The notes: generated by a model from the sequence alone, not told the origin. Positions 1 through 8,592 are shown, numbered from the stretch's first letter. The stretch is DNA of 64,000 nucleotides from Bacteroidales bacterium (GCA_017439185.1 JAFRTM010000026.1:1-64000); one strand, 5' to 3'. Numbers and translations: made by a program.

Positions 1-123
1 CGGTGTGTTGGCGTCGTGATGGGTGCAGCCCAGCATCCTGTAGTAGTGTTTGCCACGCTGTTTGAATCCTACCACGTTGTCAAGTTTTCCATGAAACTTG
101 AAAAGTTCATTGGTTTTTGCCAT
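1..123 (-). CDS. Unrecognised protein, N-terminal part only
   Basis: The reading frame opens at an ATG on the minus strand (123) and runs off the window edge after 41 codons. The visible protein starts MAKTNELFKFHGKLDNVV and is rich in basic and aromatic residues (Lys, His, Tyr), with no signal peptide or membrane segment. It resembles the starts of small basic proteins of unknown role that I associate with Bacteroidales, but I cannot name a family. A Bacteroidota -7 box lies about 100 bp upstream, which supports this as a real, separately transcribed gene. The C-terminal part is outside the window. Confidence 0.55.
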   Translation of the reverse strand, partial: MAKTNELFKFHGKLDNVVGFKQRGKHYYRMLGCTHHDANTP

Positions 124-223
124 AATGTTGTTCCTTTCTTTGATTAAAGATTAATACTTAATGAATTGGTTTTGTTTGACTTGACCCTCGAGCGCCGCGC
201 GCTTTTCGCCCGTGAATCTTTTG

Positions 224-256
224 CAAAGGTACACCCTTCCCCGTGCGCTCTGCAAA
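224..256 (-). promoter_or_regulatory. Promoter of the gene at the left edge
   Basis: On the minus strand TACCTTTG (231-224) fits the Bacteroidota -7 consensus TAnnTTTG. A TTTG (256-253) lies 21 bp upstream of it, slightly further than the ideal 19 bp. The expected transcript start is near 220, giving a leader of about 95 nt. Confidence 0.5.
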
Positions 257-337
257 TTTTTAGACAACTTTTTTCAAAATATTTTTTAAGCAACTGATTG
301 TGAGCGGTTAGTAGTTCGTATTATAAAATTCATGGTA

Positions 338-381
338 AAAATTGAACTGTGACAGTTGTGACAGTGTGACAGTTCAATTTT
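338..381. repeat. 13-bp perfect inverted repeat around GTGACAGT copies
   Basis: AAAATTGAACTGT at 338-350 is the exact reverse complement of 369-381. The 18-nt loop and its edges contain three closely spaced copies of GTGACAGT. On RNA this would form a hairpin. There is no T-tract typical of a terminator on the minus strand, so its role is open. Confidence 0.6.
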
Positions 382-553
382 CTCCTTTACAAAAGTGAAT
401 TTTATATTTATATATATAAATATAAGTATAAATCTGAGGTTGTGTACGGCGTAAAAAACAACTGTAACAACTGTAACGCTGTAACGCCCATGTTCTATAT
501 GCCTGTGCCTCAACTTATTCCTATAGTCCATATTGCTACTGTGCTAACTATCC

Positions 554-630
554 TCCCATTCCCGGGTCCGCAATCACTCCTCGATCCCCTCGAAGATGCC
601 TCCTATTTGCCTCCTATATGCCCCTTCCGT
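554..630. repeat. Degenerate 11-bp tandem array
   Basis: The units GCCTCCTATTT (598-608) and GCCTCCTATAT (609-619) are adjacent and identical in 10 of 11 positions. The next unit, GCCCCTTCCGT (620-630), and the preceding ones (576-586 and 587-597, both with CTC..GA) are more degenerate but in phase. The array ends about 35 bp before the promoter of the next gene. Confidence 0.6.
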
Positions 631-665
631 AGTTGGCCGCAAAACAAAAAAAAACTCCGATTTTC

Positions 666-695
666 TTGCTGTTTTTTTTATTTTTCGTATCTTTG
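666..695 (+). promoter_or_regulatory. Promoter of the first PorE-like gene, almost no leader
   Basis: TTG at 666-668 and TATCTTTG at 688-695 are separated by exactly 19 bp, the full Bacteroidota consensus. The ATG follows only 11 nt after the -7 box, so the transcript would carry a leader of about ten bases or fewer. Confidence 0.75.
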
Positions 696-706
696 CAGTC
701 CCAATT

Positions 707-3472
707 ATGAAGAAATATATAGCCATAATAGTGATGTTGGCGTTGCACACGGCGGTGTGGAGCCAGGAGGTGAGCTATCCCTGCCAGAAGCTGATGGAGA
801 AAGGGCAGTACACGAAAGCGGCGGTCGCGCTGAAAGAGGCTTACCGTGGCGACACGGCCGACGGCATGACCCTCTACGCCCTCTCGCAGCTTTACCGCTC
901 GGAAGGCTACCAGGGCTACAACATAGAGCGGGCCTACTCGCTCCTCAAACGGGCACAGACCGCCTATCCGACACTCTCGACCCACGGCAAGTCGATGATG
1001 ATACGCCACGGCGTGAACCCCGCAAGGATGCAGCGCGAACTCCACGAACTCTCCATCCTCGCCCTCGACGAGGCCATCAGGCAGAACACCATCGACGCCT
1101 ACCGCCACTTCCTCCTCTTCTACAACGACGACCTCGACGACCTGCAGTTCCAGCGTGCCCAGAACGGCATCAACGCGCTGGGGTTCTTCATAGCCAAACA
1201 GCAGAACAGCGAGGAGTCGTTCGACCGCTTCATGCGCGACCACCCCGACGCCATAGAATACAACGAGGCGAAGTTCCTGCGCTGCCAGGCCGCCTACCGC
1301 CACGCCGAGCGTGAAAACACCATAGAGGCCTACACGCGTGTGCTGGCCCTGTACCCCGACGGTCCCGACGCGCCGGAGACCCGCTCGCGCCTCGCCTCGC
1401 TGCGTTACCAGCAGGCCCTCGCCTCCGGCGGCGAGAGGGAGCTGCGCCAGTTTGCCAGGGACTTCCCCGACTCGCCCCTGGCCGCGACCGCCAAGGACAA
1501 GGCCGACGCCATGCGCTTTGCCCAGAAGCCTACGGAACTCGACGGCATAGACGGCGACTGGACGGCCTACAAGGCTTTCATAGAGCAGCACTCGGCCGAC
1601 ACGCACCTCTGCAACCTCGCCGAGCAGGCTATACTCAACAACGCGGTGAACTCGGGCAATATCGACGCGCTGAACTACGGCGTCGGCAACTTCCGCCAGA
1701 AAAGCCTCCGCGACTCGGCCCTCGCAAGGCTCCACACCATCTACGCCAACTGCGACCAGCTGGGGCTCTTCTCGACCTACTACGCCCCGGTGATGCCCAC
1801 CGCCATGGCCCAGAAGGACTATGCGGTGCTCGAGGCCCTCAACGGGCTCAACGTGCGTAACCTCAACTCGGTGGTGGCCACCGTGTCGGCGACCGCCCCC
1901 TACCGCATAGCCTACGACCTGCTGCTCTTCCTCCTGAAACACGACATACGCCAGCACGACTGGCAAAACTGCCTGCGCACCCTCGACAAGTTCCGCGACG
2001 ACTTCGCCTCCAACGACGACTACAAGGCCCTCCGCCGTGTGCTGCAGACTCCCGAGAGCCATCCCCGCACCGAGGAGCTGGCCTCTTCGCCCCTCGACAC
2101 GCTCGCCGAGGGCTACCACGCCTGCCTCTCCCCCGACGGCAGGGAACTCTTCTACGCCGACCTCGCCGACGGCCGCCACTCCATAAAACGCCGCACCCTC
2201 GCCCCCGATGGCCAGTGGTCGGAAGGGGAGACGCTGGACGTTCTCTCCGACCCGGCGAAAAGCATACAGCCGCTGGCCCTCGCGCCCGACGGCAACTCGC
2301 TCGTCCTCCTGGCCGACGGCCAGCTGCTCGTAAGCTCGCGCGCCACGGGCTCCTGGACGGCTCCGGAGCGCTTCCCCCTCGACGTCTCCCACGTCGTCGA
2401 CCTCTGCTTCGCCCCCGACGGACAGGCTCTCGTCGTGGCGGCACGACTGAAGGTGCAGGACGAGGTCAAGGCGAGCTACAACCTCTTCGTGTGCCGGAAG
2501 CAGGGCGACCTCTGGGGTGCTCCACTCTCGCTCGGCTCGGCGATCAACACTCCCGGCGCCGAACTCGCGCCGCTCCTCCATCCCGACGGAAAGACCCTCT
2601 ATTTCGCCTCCAACCGCCACTCCAACATCGGCGGCACCGACATCTTCAAGACCACACGCCTCGCCCCGGACTCGTGGACCCAGTGGTCCACGCCGCTCAA
2701 CGTGGGCAAGGAGCTCAACACCTGCAACGACGACTACTGCCGCCACATAGCCTGCGACGGCTCCTCGCTGCTGCGCACCTCGCAGGACAATGACCACCGC
2801 ACCCTGAAGACGGCCACCCTCGCCACCGAGGCCAAGCCCGAAGCGGTGGCGACCCTCAAGGGGACGGTGAGAGACCCGCAGGGAAGGGCGCTGCAGGCTT
2901 CCATCACGTGCCTCGACCCGGCAACGGGCAAGGTGGCGGCCGTGGCCTCCTCCAGCCCCGCCGACGGTTCCTATCTCCTCGCCGTGCCGCTGGGCCGCAG
3001 CTACCGCCTCCTACTCTCGGCACAGGGCTGTTTCCCCACCTCGGCGGCACTCGACCTCTCGCACCTCATCTCCGCCACCTCGGTGGAAAATGACTTTGTG
3101 ATGACCACCCTCGCTACCCTCGCCTCCGACGGCGGCACGGTGGCGATGTACACCATAGACTTCGCCGGCGACGGGCTGGCGCCCGACTGCCGCCAAGCCG
3201 TCAGCGACCTCGCCGAAATGCTGAAAGGATTCTCCAACACCGTGGTGCTGGCGTGCCACTGCGACGCCTCCGAGGCGTCCGACGACGACCAGGCCAGGCA
3301 ACTCTCCCAGCGCCGCGCCAAAGCCCTGAAAAACGCCCTGGTAGGGGGGGGCTGCAACCCGCTCAAGATAGTGACCGCCGGCTACGGCACCTCCATGCCG
3401 CTGGTCCCGTCCTCCAATCCCCAATCCCGCCAGAAAAACCAAAGAATAGAGATAACGTTCAAGAAACAATAA
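707..3472 (+). CDS. PorE-like envelope protein: TPR, propeller, CRD, OmpA
   Basis: Exported protein of 921 residues that probably links the outer membrane to peptidoglycan. A signal peptide covers residues 1-19 (MKKYIAIIVMLALHTAVWS). TPR-like helices follow at about 20-430, then PD40/WD40-like propeller repeats at about 455-700 (SPDGRELFYA, HPDGKTLYFASNRHS). A carboxypeptidase-regulatory-like beta domain covers about 714-790 and an OmpA-C domain 812-921, which keeps an Asp and SQRRAK at the peptidoglycan-binding positions. This order is the known architecture of PorE, a periplasmic T9SS component. The open frame extends upstream to 596, but that part covers an 11-bp repeat array and the promoter, so the ATG at 707 is preferred. 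Third codon positions are mostly G or C, unlike the next gene, a full-length paralog six bases downstream. The family is confident; a T9SS role is inferred. Confidence 0.8.
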   Translation: MKKYIAIIVMLALHTAVWSQEVSYPCQKLMEKGQYTKAAVALKEAYRGDTADGMTLYALSQLYRSEGYQGYNIERAYSLLKRAQTAYPTLSTHGKSMMIRHGVNPARMQRELHELSILALDEAIRQNTIDAYRHFLLFYNDDLDDLQFQRAQNGINALGFFIAKQQNSEESFDRFMRDHPDAIEYNEAKFLRCQAAYRHAERENTIEAYTRVLALYPDGPDAPETRSRLASLRYQQALASGGERELRQFARDFPDSPLAATAKDKADAMRFAQKPTELDGIDGDWTAYKAFIEQHSADTHLCNLAEQAILNNAVNSGNIDALNYGVGNFRQKSLRDSALARLHTIYANCDQLGLFSTYYAPVMPTAMAQKDYAVLEALNGLNVRNLNSVVATVSATAPYRIAYDLLLFLLKHDIRQHDWQNCLRTLDKFRDDFASNDDYKALRRVLQTPESHPRTEELASSPLDTLAEGYHACLSPDGRELFYADLADGRHSIKRRTLAPDGQWSEGETLDVLSDPAKSIQPLALAPDGNSLVLLADGQLLVSSRATGSWTAPERFPLDVSHVVDLCFAPDGQALVVAARLKVQDEVKASYNLFVCRKQGDLWGAPLSLGSAINTPGAELAPLLHPDGKTLYFASNRHSNIGGTDIFKTTRLAPDSWTQWSTPLNVGKELNTCNDDYCRHIACDGSSLLRTSQDNDHRTLKTATLATEAKPEAVATLKGTVRDPQGRALQASITCLDPATGKVAAVASSSPADGSYLLAVPLGRSYRLLLSAQGCFPTSAALDLSHLISATSVENDFVMTTLATLASDGGTVAMYTIDFAGDGLAPDCRQAVSDLAEMLKGFSNTVVLACHCDASEASDDDQARQLSQRRAKALKNALVGGGCNPLKIVTAGYGTSMPLVPSSNPQSRQKNQRIEITFKKQ

Positions 3473-3478
3473 GGGAAA

Positions 3479-6250
3479 ATGAATAAAGGAATATTAGTCG
3501 GAGTTCTGCTTGTGTTATGCGGAACTTTGTGTGCGCAGGAGGTGAAGTATCCAAATGCAAAACTTATAGCCAAAGGCAAATACGACAAGGCCGAGAAAGC
3601 AATGAACAAAGCATATCAGAAAGACTCGTCTGATGTCCTGAACATATATGCGATGTATAAGCTGATGGCTGATACGGCTTATTCCAAACACAACGACGAC
3701 AAGGCATACCGGTATATAGCAAAAGCATACAAGACGTGGAGAGGATTGGACGAGAAAAGCAGGAACAAGCTCGGGAAAAAGAATGTGACGCAAGAAGTGT
3801 TTCTGGGAGACTTGCAGAATGCGACCGATCGTGGATTACAGAATGCCATAGCCGCGAACAGCATTGCATCGTATGAGCATTATCTGGACTACTATAAAGA
3901 ATTTGCGAGAGCAGACCAGAAAGAAAAAGCGACAGACGGTCGCAATAAGCTGGAATTCGAGATAGTAAAAGAAAAAAATACGGAAGAGGATTACCAGAGG
4001 TTCATAGCCAAGCGCCCCTATGCAAAAGAGAGGTCGGAGGCTGAGCGTCTGCGCAATGAAGTTGCCTATAAGACCGCATCGGACATTAACACGGTAGAGT
4101 CGTATCAAAGTTTTATTAGCAAATACCCGACAGCCAAAGAGGTGCCGGCGGCAAAGAAAAACATGCACAAGTTGGCCTACGACCAGGCATGCAAGGTCAA
4201 CACGGAAGCGGCTTACCGTAGCTATGCCGCAAAATATCCGGAAAGCATATATGCAGAAGAGGCGGTGTATAAAGCCGACGCGATGCAATTCGCAGGCGAG
4301 ACAACCGAAGGGGATTGGGAAAGCTACCGCAGGTATATAGAGCGGCACGGAAACAACAAAAACCTTGTGTTCAAGGCGCAGAAGATAATAAGGGATATAG
4401 CGTGCAAGACAAAGAATATCGAAGCGCTTGACTATGGCGTGACCCATTTCCCATCTGCCTTGCGCGACACGATGGTGGAGGTGCTGCACGATGTATATAT
4501 TGATTGCTGGGAGCTTAATGATTATTATGAGCGATATGGGGACTATACCGATGATGACACTAGAAATACAGACATGGCCATCATTAAAGCAGCCAGAGAG
4601 ATAGACGAAGAGGAGCCTCAAACCATAGAAAACTTTATAAAGGCAGCCGCACCATACCATGTGGCTTATCAATGCCTTGTAGGGTTGATTAATCAAGACC
4701 TCAAGCAGAAGAACTGGCCTAAAGCCTTGAAAGTGGTGGAGCAGTTTGCAGACGATTTTGGCGACGACAGCAACTATCTGTCATTGCGCAAGATGTTGTC
4801 AAAGCCGTTGGATAAGAGTATAAAAGTGACCGCTTTCCCCGCTACAATTAACACAAAAGAGGGGGACGAGTATGACGGATGGCAGACAGCAGATGGAAAG
4901 CATCTGTATTTCTGCGCAAAAAATAGACCGGATAACCTTTGGGGAGAAGATATATATGTGTCGACAAAAGATAATCGTGGAAATTGGTCCAAGGCAACAT
5001 TGGTATATGACTTGAGTGAATATTATAGTAATGACGCTCCGGTGTCGGTATCTGCTGATGGTACTTCTATGATACTTTTCAGAAGTGGGCAATTGGCAAT
5101 CTCGGAAAAAACGGCCACGGGATGGTCTGACCCGGAATATCTGCCTAAAGAAATTAACTGTAGCGACTGGCAGGCCGATGCAATGATAACATCGGATGGC
5201 AATGCGATGTTCTTTGCGGCAAGGAAAAAGATTGATAGCGAGCTGGAAGAATCGGTGAATGTTTTTGTGTCGGAACTCAACGAGGAAGGGGAGTGGTCTG
5301 AGCCTATTGATATCGGTCCGGTGATTAATACTCCAGGCACCGACAGGTCACCGTTTCTGCATCCGGACATGAAGACATTGTATTTCTGCTCAGACAGGCA
5401 TTCCACGCTGGGCGGTCTCGACGTTTTTATGTCAACACGTCTGTCGGACGACAGTTGGACTGAGTGGTCGGAGCCGGTCAACCTCGGCAAAGAAATCAGC
5501 AGTACAGGAGACGACTGCTGGTATCGGATTTCCACCGATGGTGCGAAGGCGGTATTTTCGAAATTGCAAGACAATAATCAAGATATTTATTGGCTTTCGC
5601 TTCCCGACCACATGCGTCCCGACAGGGTGGCGACAATCTCCGGCAAACTGTTGGACAAGAAACAGCAGCCTGTGGTGGCAGAGATAAAATGGGAAGACCT
5701 CCAGACGCATGAATATATTGGACATTCCAAAACTGACCCTGCCGACGGGTCGTTCTTCATTGTGCTCCCGATGGGCCGTATATATGGATACTATGTTGAC
5801 AACGACGACTATTTCCCGGTATCGGATAATATTGACCTGAGAACATCCGATCAGGCTGTTGAAATTAAAGAAGATATCAGTGTCGTCTCCTTCCAGCAGA
5901 TGATTGAGGAGGAAATTCCGGCTCCAGTGAACAACCTGTTCTTTGACATAGACAAAGCTGACCTGTTGCCTTATTCCATCCCAGAGTTGAGACGAGTGGC
6001 AGCTATAATCAAGAAGAACAACCTAAATGTTGAAATAGCAGGCCATACGGATAGCACAGGAACGGCAGAACATAATATGGACCTGTCCAGACGTCGGGCT
6101 ACATCGGTAAGGAACTTCTTGATAAAAGAAGGTTGCAAGGCGGATAAGATGACTATAGTCGGCCACGGTAGCACAATGCCGGTGGCTTCAAACGAGACAG
6201 AAGAAGGTCGTCGCAAAAACCGTCGCGTGGAAATAACGTTCAAGAAGTAA
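3479..6250 (+). CDS. Second PorE-like envelope protein (paralog)
   Basis: A 923-residue paralog of the preceding gene with the same domain order: signal peptide (1-19, ending CGTLCAQ), TPR-like helices (about 20-430), PD40 propeller (455-710), a CRD-like beta domain (from about 715) and OmpA-C (817-923). The OmpA-C domain is canonical: FDIDKADLLP, then HTDSTGTAEHN and LSRRRATSV hold the Asp and Arg that bind diaminopimelate in this family. It starts six bases after the stop of the first copy, so both are likely read from one transcript. Codon use is visibly more A/T-rich than in the first copy, which suggests separate histories or strongly different selection. An OM-peptidoglycan tether linked to T9SS is the best guess; which copy, if either, is the true PorE cannot be told. 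Confidence 0.8.
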   Translation: MNKGILVGVLLVLCGTLCAQEVKYPNAKLIAKGKYDKAEKAMNKAYQKDSSDVLNIYAMYKLMADTAYSKHNDDKAYRYIAKAYKTWRGLDEKSRNKLGKKNVTQEVFLGDLQNATDRGLQNAIAANSIASYEHYLDYYKEFARADQKEKATDGRNKLEFEIVKEKNTEEDYQRFIAKRPYAKERSEAERLRNEVAYKTASDINTVESYQSFISKYPTAKEVPAAKKNMHKLAYDQACKVNTEAAYRSYAAKYPESIYAEEAVYKADAMQFAGETTEGDWESYRRYIERHGNNKNLVFKAQKIIRDIACKTKNIEALDYGVTHFPSALRDTMVEVLHDVYIDCWELNDYYERYGDYTDDDTRNTDMAIIKAAREIDEEEPQTIENFIKAAAPYHVAYQCLVGLINQDLKQKNWPKALKVVEQFADDFGDDSNYLSLRKMLSKPLDKSIKVTAFPATINTKEGDEYDGWQTADGKHLYFCAKNRPDNLWGEDIYVSTKDNRGNWSKATLVYDLSEYYSNDAPVSVSADGTSMILFRSGQLAISEKTATGWSDPEYLPKEINCSDWQADAMITSDGNAMFFAARKKIDSELEESVNVFVSELNEEGEWSEPIDIGPVINTPGTDRSPFLHPDMKTLYFCSDRHSTLGGLDVFMSTRLSDDSWTEWSEPVNLGKEISSTGDDCWYRISTDGAKAVFSKLQDNNQDIYWLSLPDHMRPDRVATISGKLLDKKQQPVVAEIKWEDLQTHEYIGHSKTDPADGSFFIVLPMGRIYGYYVDNDDYFPVSDNIDLRTSDQAVEIKEDISVVSFQQMIEEEIPAPVNNLFFDIDKADLLPYSIPELRRVAAIIKKNNLNVEIAGHTDSTGTAEHNMDLSRRRATSVRNFLIKEGCKADKMTIVGHGSTMPVASNETEEGRRKNRRVEITFKK

Positions 6251-6255
6251 GTGGC

Positions 6256-7308
6256 TCAGCTTCCGCTGTACTCTTTTATCTTCTGCTCATGGGCAATCGG
6301 GCACACAAGCAGTTTGCCGTCCTTGTGGGCTATGATGTAGTCGCTCAGGCCGTCAACGACCACCTGTTGCATGTCGGCGGCGTGGACGATGCAGCCGCTG
6401 CAGTTGTGCAGGCTGATGGCGTCGCCCACGGTGGCGTTGCCGCAGCTGTCGGCGCTGGAATGCTGCAGTATGGAGCTCCAGCTTCCGAGGTCGCTCCAGC
6501 CGAAGTCGGCGGCGATGGTGCAGATGACGTCGGACTTCTCCATCACGGCATAGTCGATGCTTATCTTCTCGCACGTGGGGAACAGCCTCCGCAGCGTGCT
6601 CTGCTCGTCAGCGGTGAAGAACGACGGCTCTATCTGGTCTATCACCCCGGCTATCTGGGGGGCATGGCGCCGCAGCGCCTGCTCGATGGTCTGCACGTTC
6701 CACACGAAGATGCCGGCGTTCCAGTAGTAGCCGCCCTCCTCGAGGTAGGACTGGGCGGTGGCCTGGTCGGGCTTCTCTTTGAAGGCCTTAACTCGCTCTA
6801 TCCTGCCGCTCACCTTCTCTCCGGTGGACTGGATGTAGCCGTAGCCTGTCTCGGGACGGCTGGGGCTGATGCCGACGGTCACTATCGACGGGGATTTCTG
6901 GGTGAAACCCAGCGCCTCGCCTATCACCCGGCGGTATTCCTCCACGTCGAGCACCAGGGCGTCGCTCGGCGTCACCACGATGTTGGCGTCAGGGTAATGG
7001 CGGCTTATCTTGCGGCAGGCGTAGGCTATGCAGGGGGCTGTGTTGCGGGGCTCGGGCTCGGCGAGTATGTTGTCGTCGGGCAGCGACGGCAGCTGCCGCT
7101 TCACCGTCTCCACATACCTCTCGGAGGTCACCACCCATATATGATCCATGGGGCAGAGGGGGGCAAAACGCTCGGCGGTAAGCTGCAGCAGGCTTTTGCC
7201 GACGCCCAGGAGGTCTATGAACTGTTTGGGGTAGGAGGGGGTGCTCACGGGCCACAAGCGGCTTCCCACGCCGCCGGCCATGATGATGATATGTGTGTTC
7301 TGTGTCAT
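6256..7308 (-). CDS. manC: Mannose-1-phosphate guanylyltransferase
   Basis: Makes GDP-mannose from mannose-1-phosphate and GTP, feeding GDP-mannose/GDP-fucose sugars for surface polysaccharides; cytosolic. The nucleotidyltransferase signature AGGVGSRLWP (11-20) and PKQF (27-30) are present, followed by DHIWVVTSERY, NTAPCIAYA and FKEKPD, all typical of the family. At 350 residues it is the short form without the C-terminal phosphomannose isomerase domain found in some homologs. Its start codon overlaps the stop of the upstream small membrane protein (ATGA). It converges with the second PorE-like gene, only five bases apart, and no clear hairpin separates them. Confidence 0.93.
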   Translation of the reverse strand: MTQNTHIIIMAGGVGSRLWPVSTPSYPKQFIDLLGVGKSLLQLTAERFAPLCPMDHIWVVTSERYVETVKRQLPSLPDDNILAEPEPRNTAPCIAYACRKISRHYPDANIVVTPSDALVLDVEEYRRVIGEALGFTQKSPSIVTVGISPSRPETGYGYIQSTGEKVSGRIERVKAFKEKPDQATAQSYLEEGGYYWNAGIFVWNVQTIEQALRRHAPQIAGVIDQIEPSFFTADEQSTLRRLFPTCEKISIDYAVMEKSDVICTIAADFGWSDLGSWSSILQHSSADSCGNATVGDAISLHNCSGCIVHAADMQQVVVDGLSDYIIAHKDGKLLVCPIAHEQKIKEYSGS

Positions 7309-7562
7309 TGTTCTTGTGTTGTGGGTCCAATCTCGTCGAGCAGCTCACGGTTTACCTCCAGCGGCGAGTACCTCTTGTGCCCGCACCTCTCTGAGGCCGT
7401 TTTTCCGCACTGGCAGTTGCTCTTGCCGGTGTAGGGGTCGTGGCTGGCACACGGGCGCTTGAACTCGCCGTTCCGGCGTAGCACCACCTTTATGCCGAGT
7501 CCCACTACCGCCAATGCCACCACGATAACCGCTATCCCTGTGATGAGGAGTATTTCTTTCAT
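7305..7562 (-). CDS. Small single-pass membrane protein with Cys motif
   Basis: An 85-residue protein with one membrane segment (about 4-28), a basic stretch (VVLRRNGEFKR) and a soluble tail with four cysteines (C38, C50, C52, C60) in the pattern C-x11-C-x-C-x7-C. The cysteines could bind metal or form disulphides; this is inference. The frame is open to 7586, but MKEILLITG at 7562 is the natural membrane-protein start. The stop overlaps the manC start by ATGA, so the two are translationally coupled. I recall similar unnamed membrane proteins in Bacteroidota and know no function for them. Confidence 0.75.
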   Translation of the reverse strand: MKEILLITGIAVIVVALAVVGLGIKVVLRRNGEFKRPCASHDPYTGKSNCQCGKTASERCGHKRYSPLEVNRELLDEIGPTTQEQ

Positions 7563-7583
7563 ACTGCCGACGTTGCTATCAAA

Positions 7584-7607
7584 CAAAAAAGCCGCATTAT
7601 TGCGGCT
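7584..7607 (-). terminator. Rho-independent terminator behind tRNA-Asn
   Basis: Read on the minus strand, a GCCGCA stem (7606-7601) pairs with TGCGGC (7596-7591) around a 4-nt loop and is followed by six T residues. It lies seven bases after the tRNA 3' end. Confidence 0.85.
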
Positions 7608-7613
7608 CTCTTG

Positions 7614-7687
7614 CTCCCCAAGCAGGACTTGAACCTGCGACCCCCTGATTAACAGTCAGGTGCTCTAACCAACTGAGCTATTGAGGA
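7614..7687 (-). tRNA. tRNA-Asn (anticodon GTT)
   Basis: A 74-nt cloverleaf on the minus strand. The acceptor stem TCCTCAA pairs with TTGGGGA, the D-arm contains AGCTCAGTTGGTTAGAGC, the anticodon loop is CTGTTAA with anticodon GTT, and the T-arm has GGTTCAAGTCC. The discriminator base is G and CCA is not encoded. It has its own consensus promoter upstream and a terminator directly downstream, so it is a single-gene unit. Confidence 0.97.
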
Positions 7688-7715
7688 AGGCTGATTTGTT
7701 CTCTCAAATCGGGTG

Positions 7716-7746
7716 CAAAAGTACGAACTTTTTTTATTCTGACAAA
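7716..7746 (-). promoter_or_regulatory. Promoter of tRNA-Asn
   Basis: On the minus strand TTTG (7746-7743), a 19-bp spacer and TACTTTTG (7723-7716) form a full Bacteroidota promoter. The expected start is about 20 nt before the mature tRNA 5' end. Confidence 0.75.
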
Positions 7747-7792
7747 CTTTTTTTGTAAAAAAATTTCATATAGAATGATAATATGTTGTATT

Positions 7793-8587
7793 CTATATTG
7801 TTACGTACTTTAGATTTTCTATCAGGTCGGAGGCTATGAGCGATGCTTGGGACTGCTTCTCTATGGCTAAATCGCCAGATTTGCCGTGAAGATAGACACC
7901 CGTTTTTGCCGCCTCGTAGAGCTCCAGACCTTGTGCCAGAAGTCCGAGGATTATCCCCGTCAGCACGTCTCCGCTCCCGGCTGTAGCCATGCCGGCATTG
8001 CCCGTGGTGTTCTGGTATTCCCGTCCGTCGGGGCTGAGCACCCTGGTGCGGTGCCCTTTCTGTACCACGACCAAACCATATCTTTGTGCTGTCATTGATG
8101 CCTCTTCATCTCCAAAAAGTCTGCCGTACTCCCCGGCGTGGGGCGTAACGATGCTATGCCCCTCCAGCAGCGGCAGCAGCTCCCTATGCTTAGCCAATAT
8201 GTTCAGCGCGTCGGCATCGAGTACCAGCGGCTTCTCCTGCCACGCTTCCAGAAGTCTCTTCAAGGCCTCGCAGGTGACTTCTGCCGTGCCGATTCCCGGC
8301 CCTACGGCAAGTGCCGTGTAACGCTCCAGGTGGTCGGGGATGGTGGAGAACAGCTCGTTGTCTGTGTCCACCGAAATCATAGCTTCAGGGAATGCAGTCT
8401 GAATGACGCCGACTCCCTCTTTGGGCAGGTGAACGGTGAACAGGCCGGCTCCGGTGCGCATGGCCGCCTTGGCTGCCAGCACGGCGCATCCCATCTTGCC
8501 GTAGCTCCCTGCCACCAGCAGGGCGTGGCCGTAGTCCCCTTTGTGGGTCTCGGGCTCCCGATGGTTGAGTGTCTTCGGCAGGTTCAT
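7793..8587 (-). CDS. nnrD: ADP-dependent NAD(P)H-hydrate dehydratase
   Basis: Repairs damaged hydrated NAD(P)H back to NAD(P)H with ADP; cytosolic, ribokinase-like fold. The 264-residue protein shows KGDYGHALLVAGSYGKMG near the N-terminus, LVLDADALNIL in the middle and NAGMATAGSGDVLTG (197-211), whose GSGD holds the catalytic Asp. Only the dehydratase domain is present; many bacteria fuse it to the epimerase domain NnrE, which is absent here. The open frame extends to 8911, but that part is antisense/out-of-frame with the DUF2752 gene, so MNLPKTLNH at 8587 is the start. It is the last gene of a tight run with DUF2752 (5 bp gap) and TM2 genes. Confidence 0.92.
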   Translation of the reverse strand: MNLPKTLNHREPETHKGDYGHALLVAGSYGKMGCAVLAAKAAMRTGAGLFTVHLPKEGVGVIQTAFPEAMISVDTDNELFSTIPDHLERYTALAVGPGIGTAEVTCEALKRLLEAWQEKPLVLDADALNILAKHRELLPLLEGHSIVTPHAGEYGRLFGDEEASMTAQRYGLVVVQKGHRTRVLSPDGREYQNTTGNAGMATAGSGDVLTGIILGLLAQGLELYEAAKTGVYLHGKSGDLAIEKQSQASLIASDLIENLKYVTI

Positions 8588-8592
8588 GTCTC

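Larger units (their letters stand above)
257..665. other. Gene-free spacer with inverted and tandem repeats
   Basis: No convincing gene is present; open frames here overlap simple repeats. A perfect 13-bp inverted repeat (338-350 with 369-381) encloses copies of GTGACAGT. Copies of CTGTAACR follow at 463-487. An array with an 11-bp unit covers about 554-630 (see the repeat entry). Confidence 0.6.

Noticed and set aside
614..2797. Long open frame antisense to the first PorE-like gene (727 codons)
   Set aside because: A by-product of the high G/C third positions of the real gene; the protein is low-complexity Val/Gly/Glu-rich with no domain, and the plus strand has clear domains.
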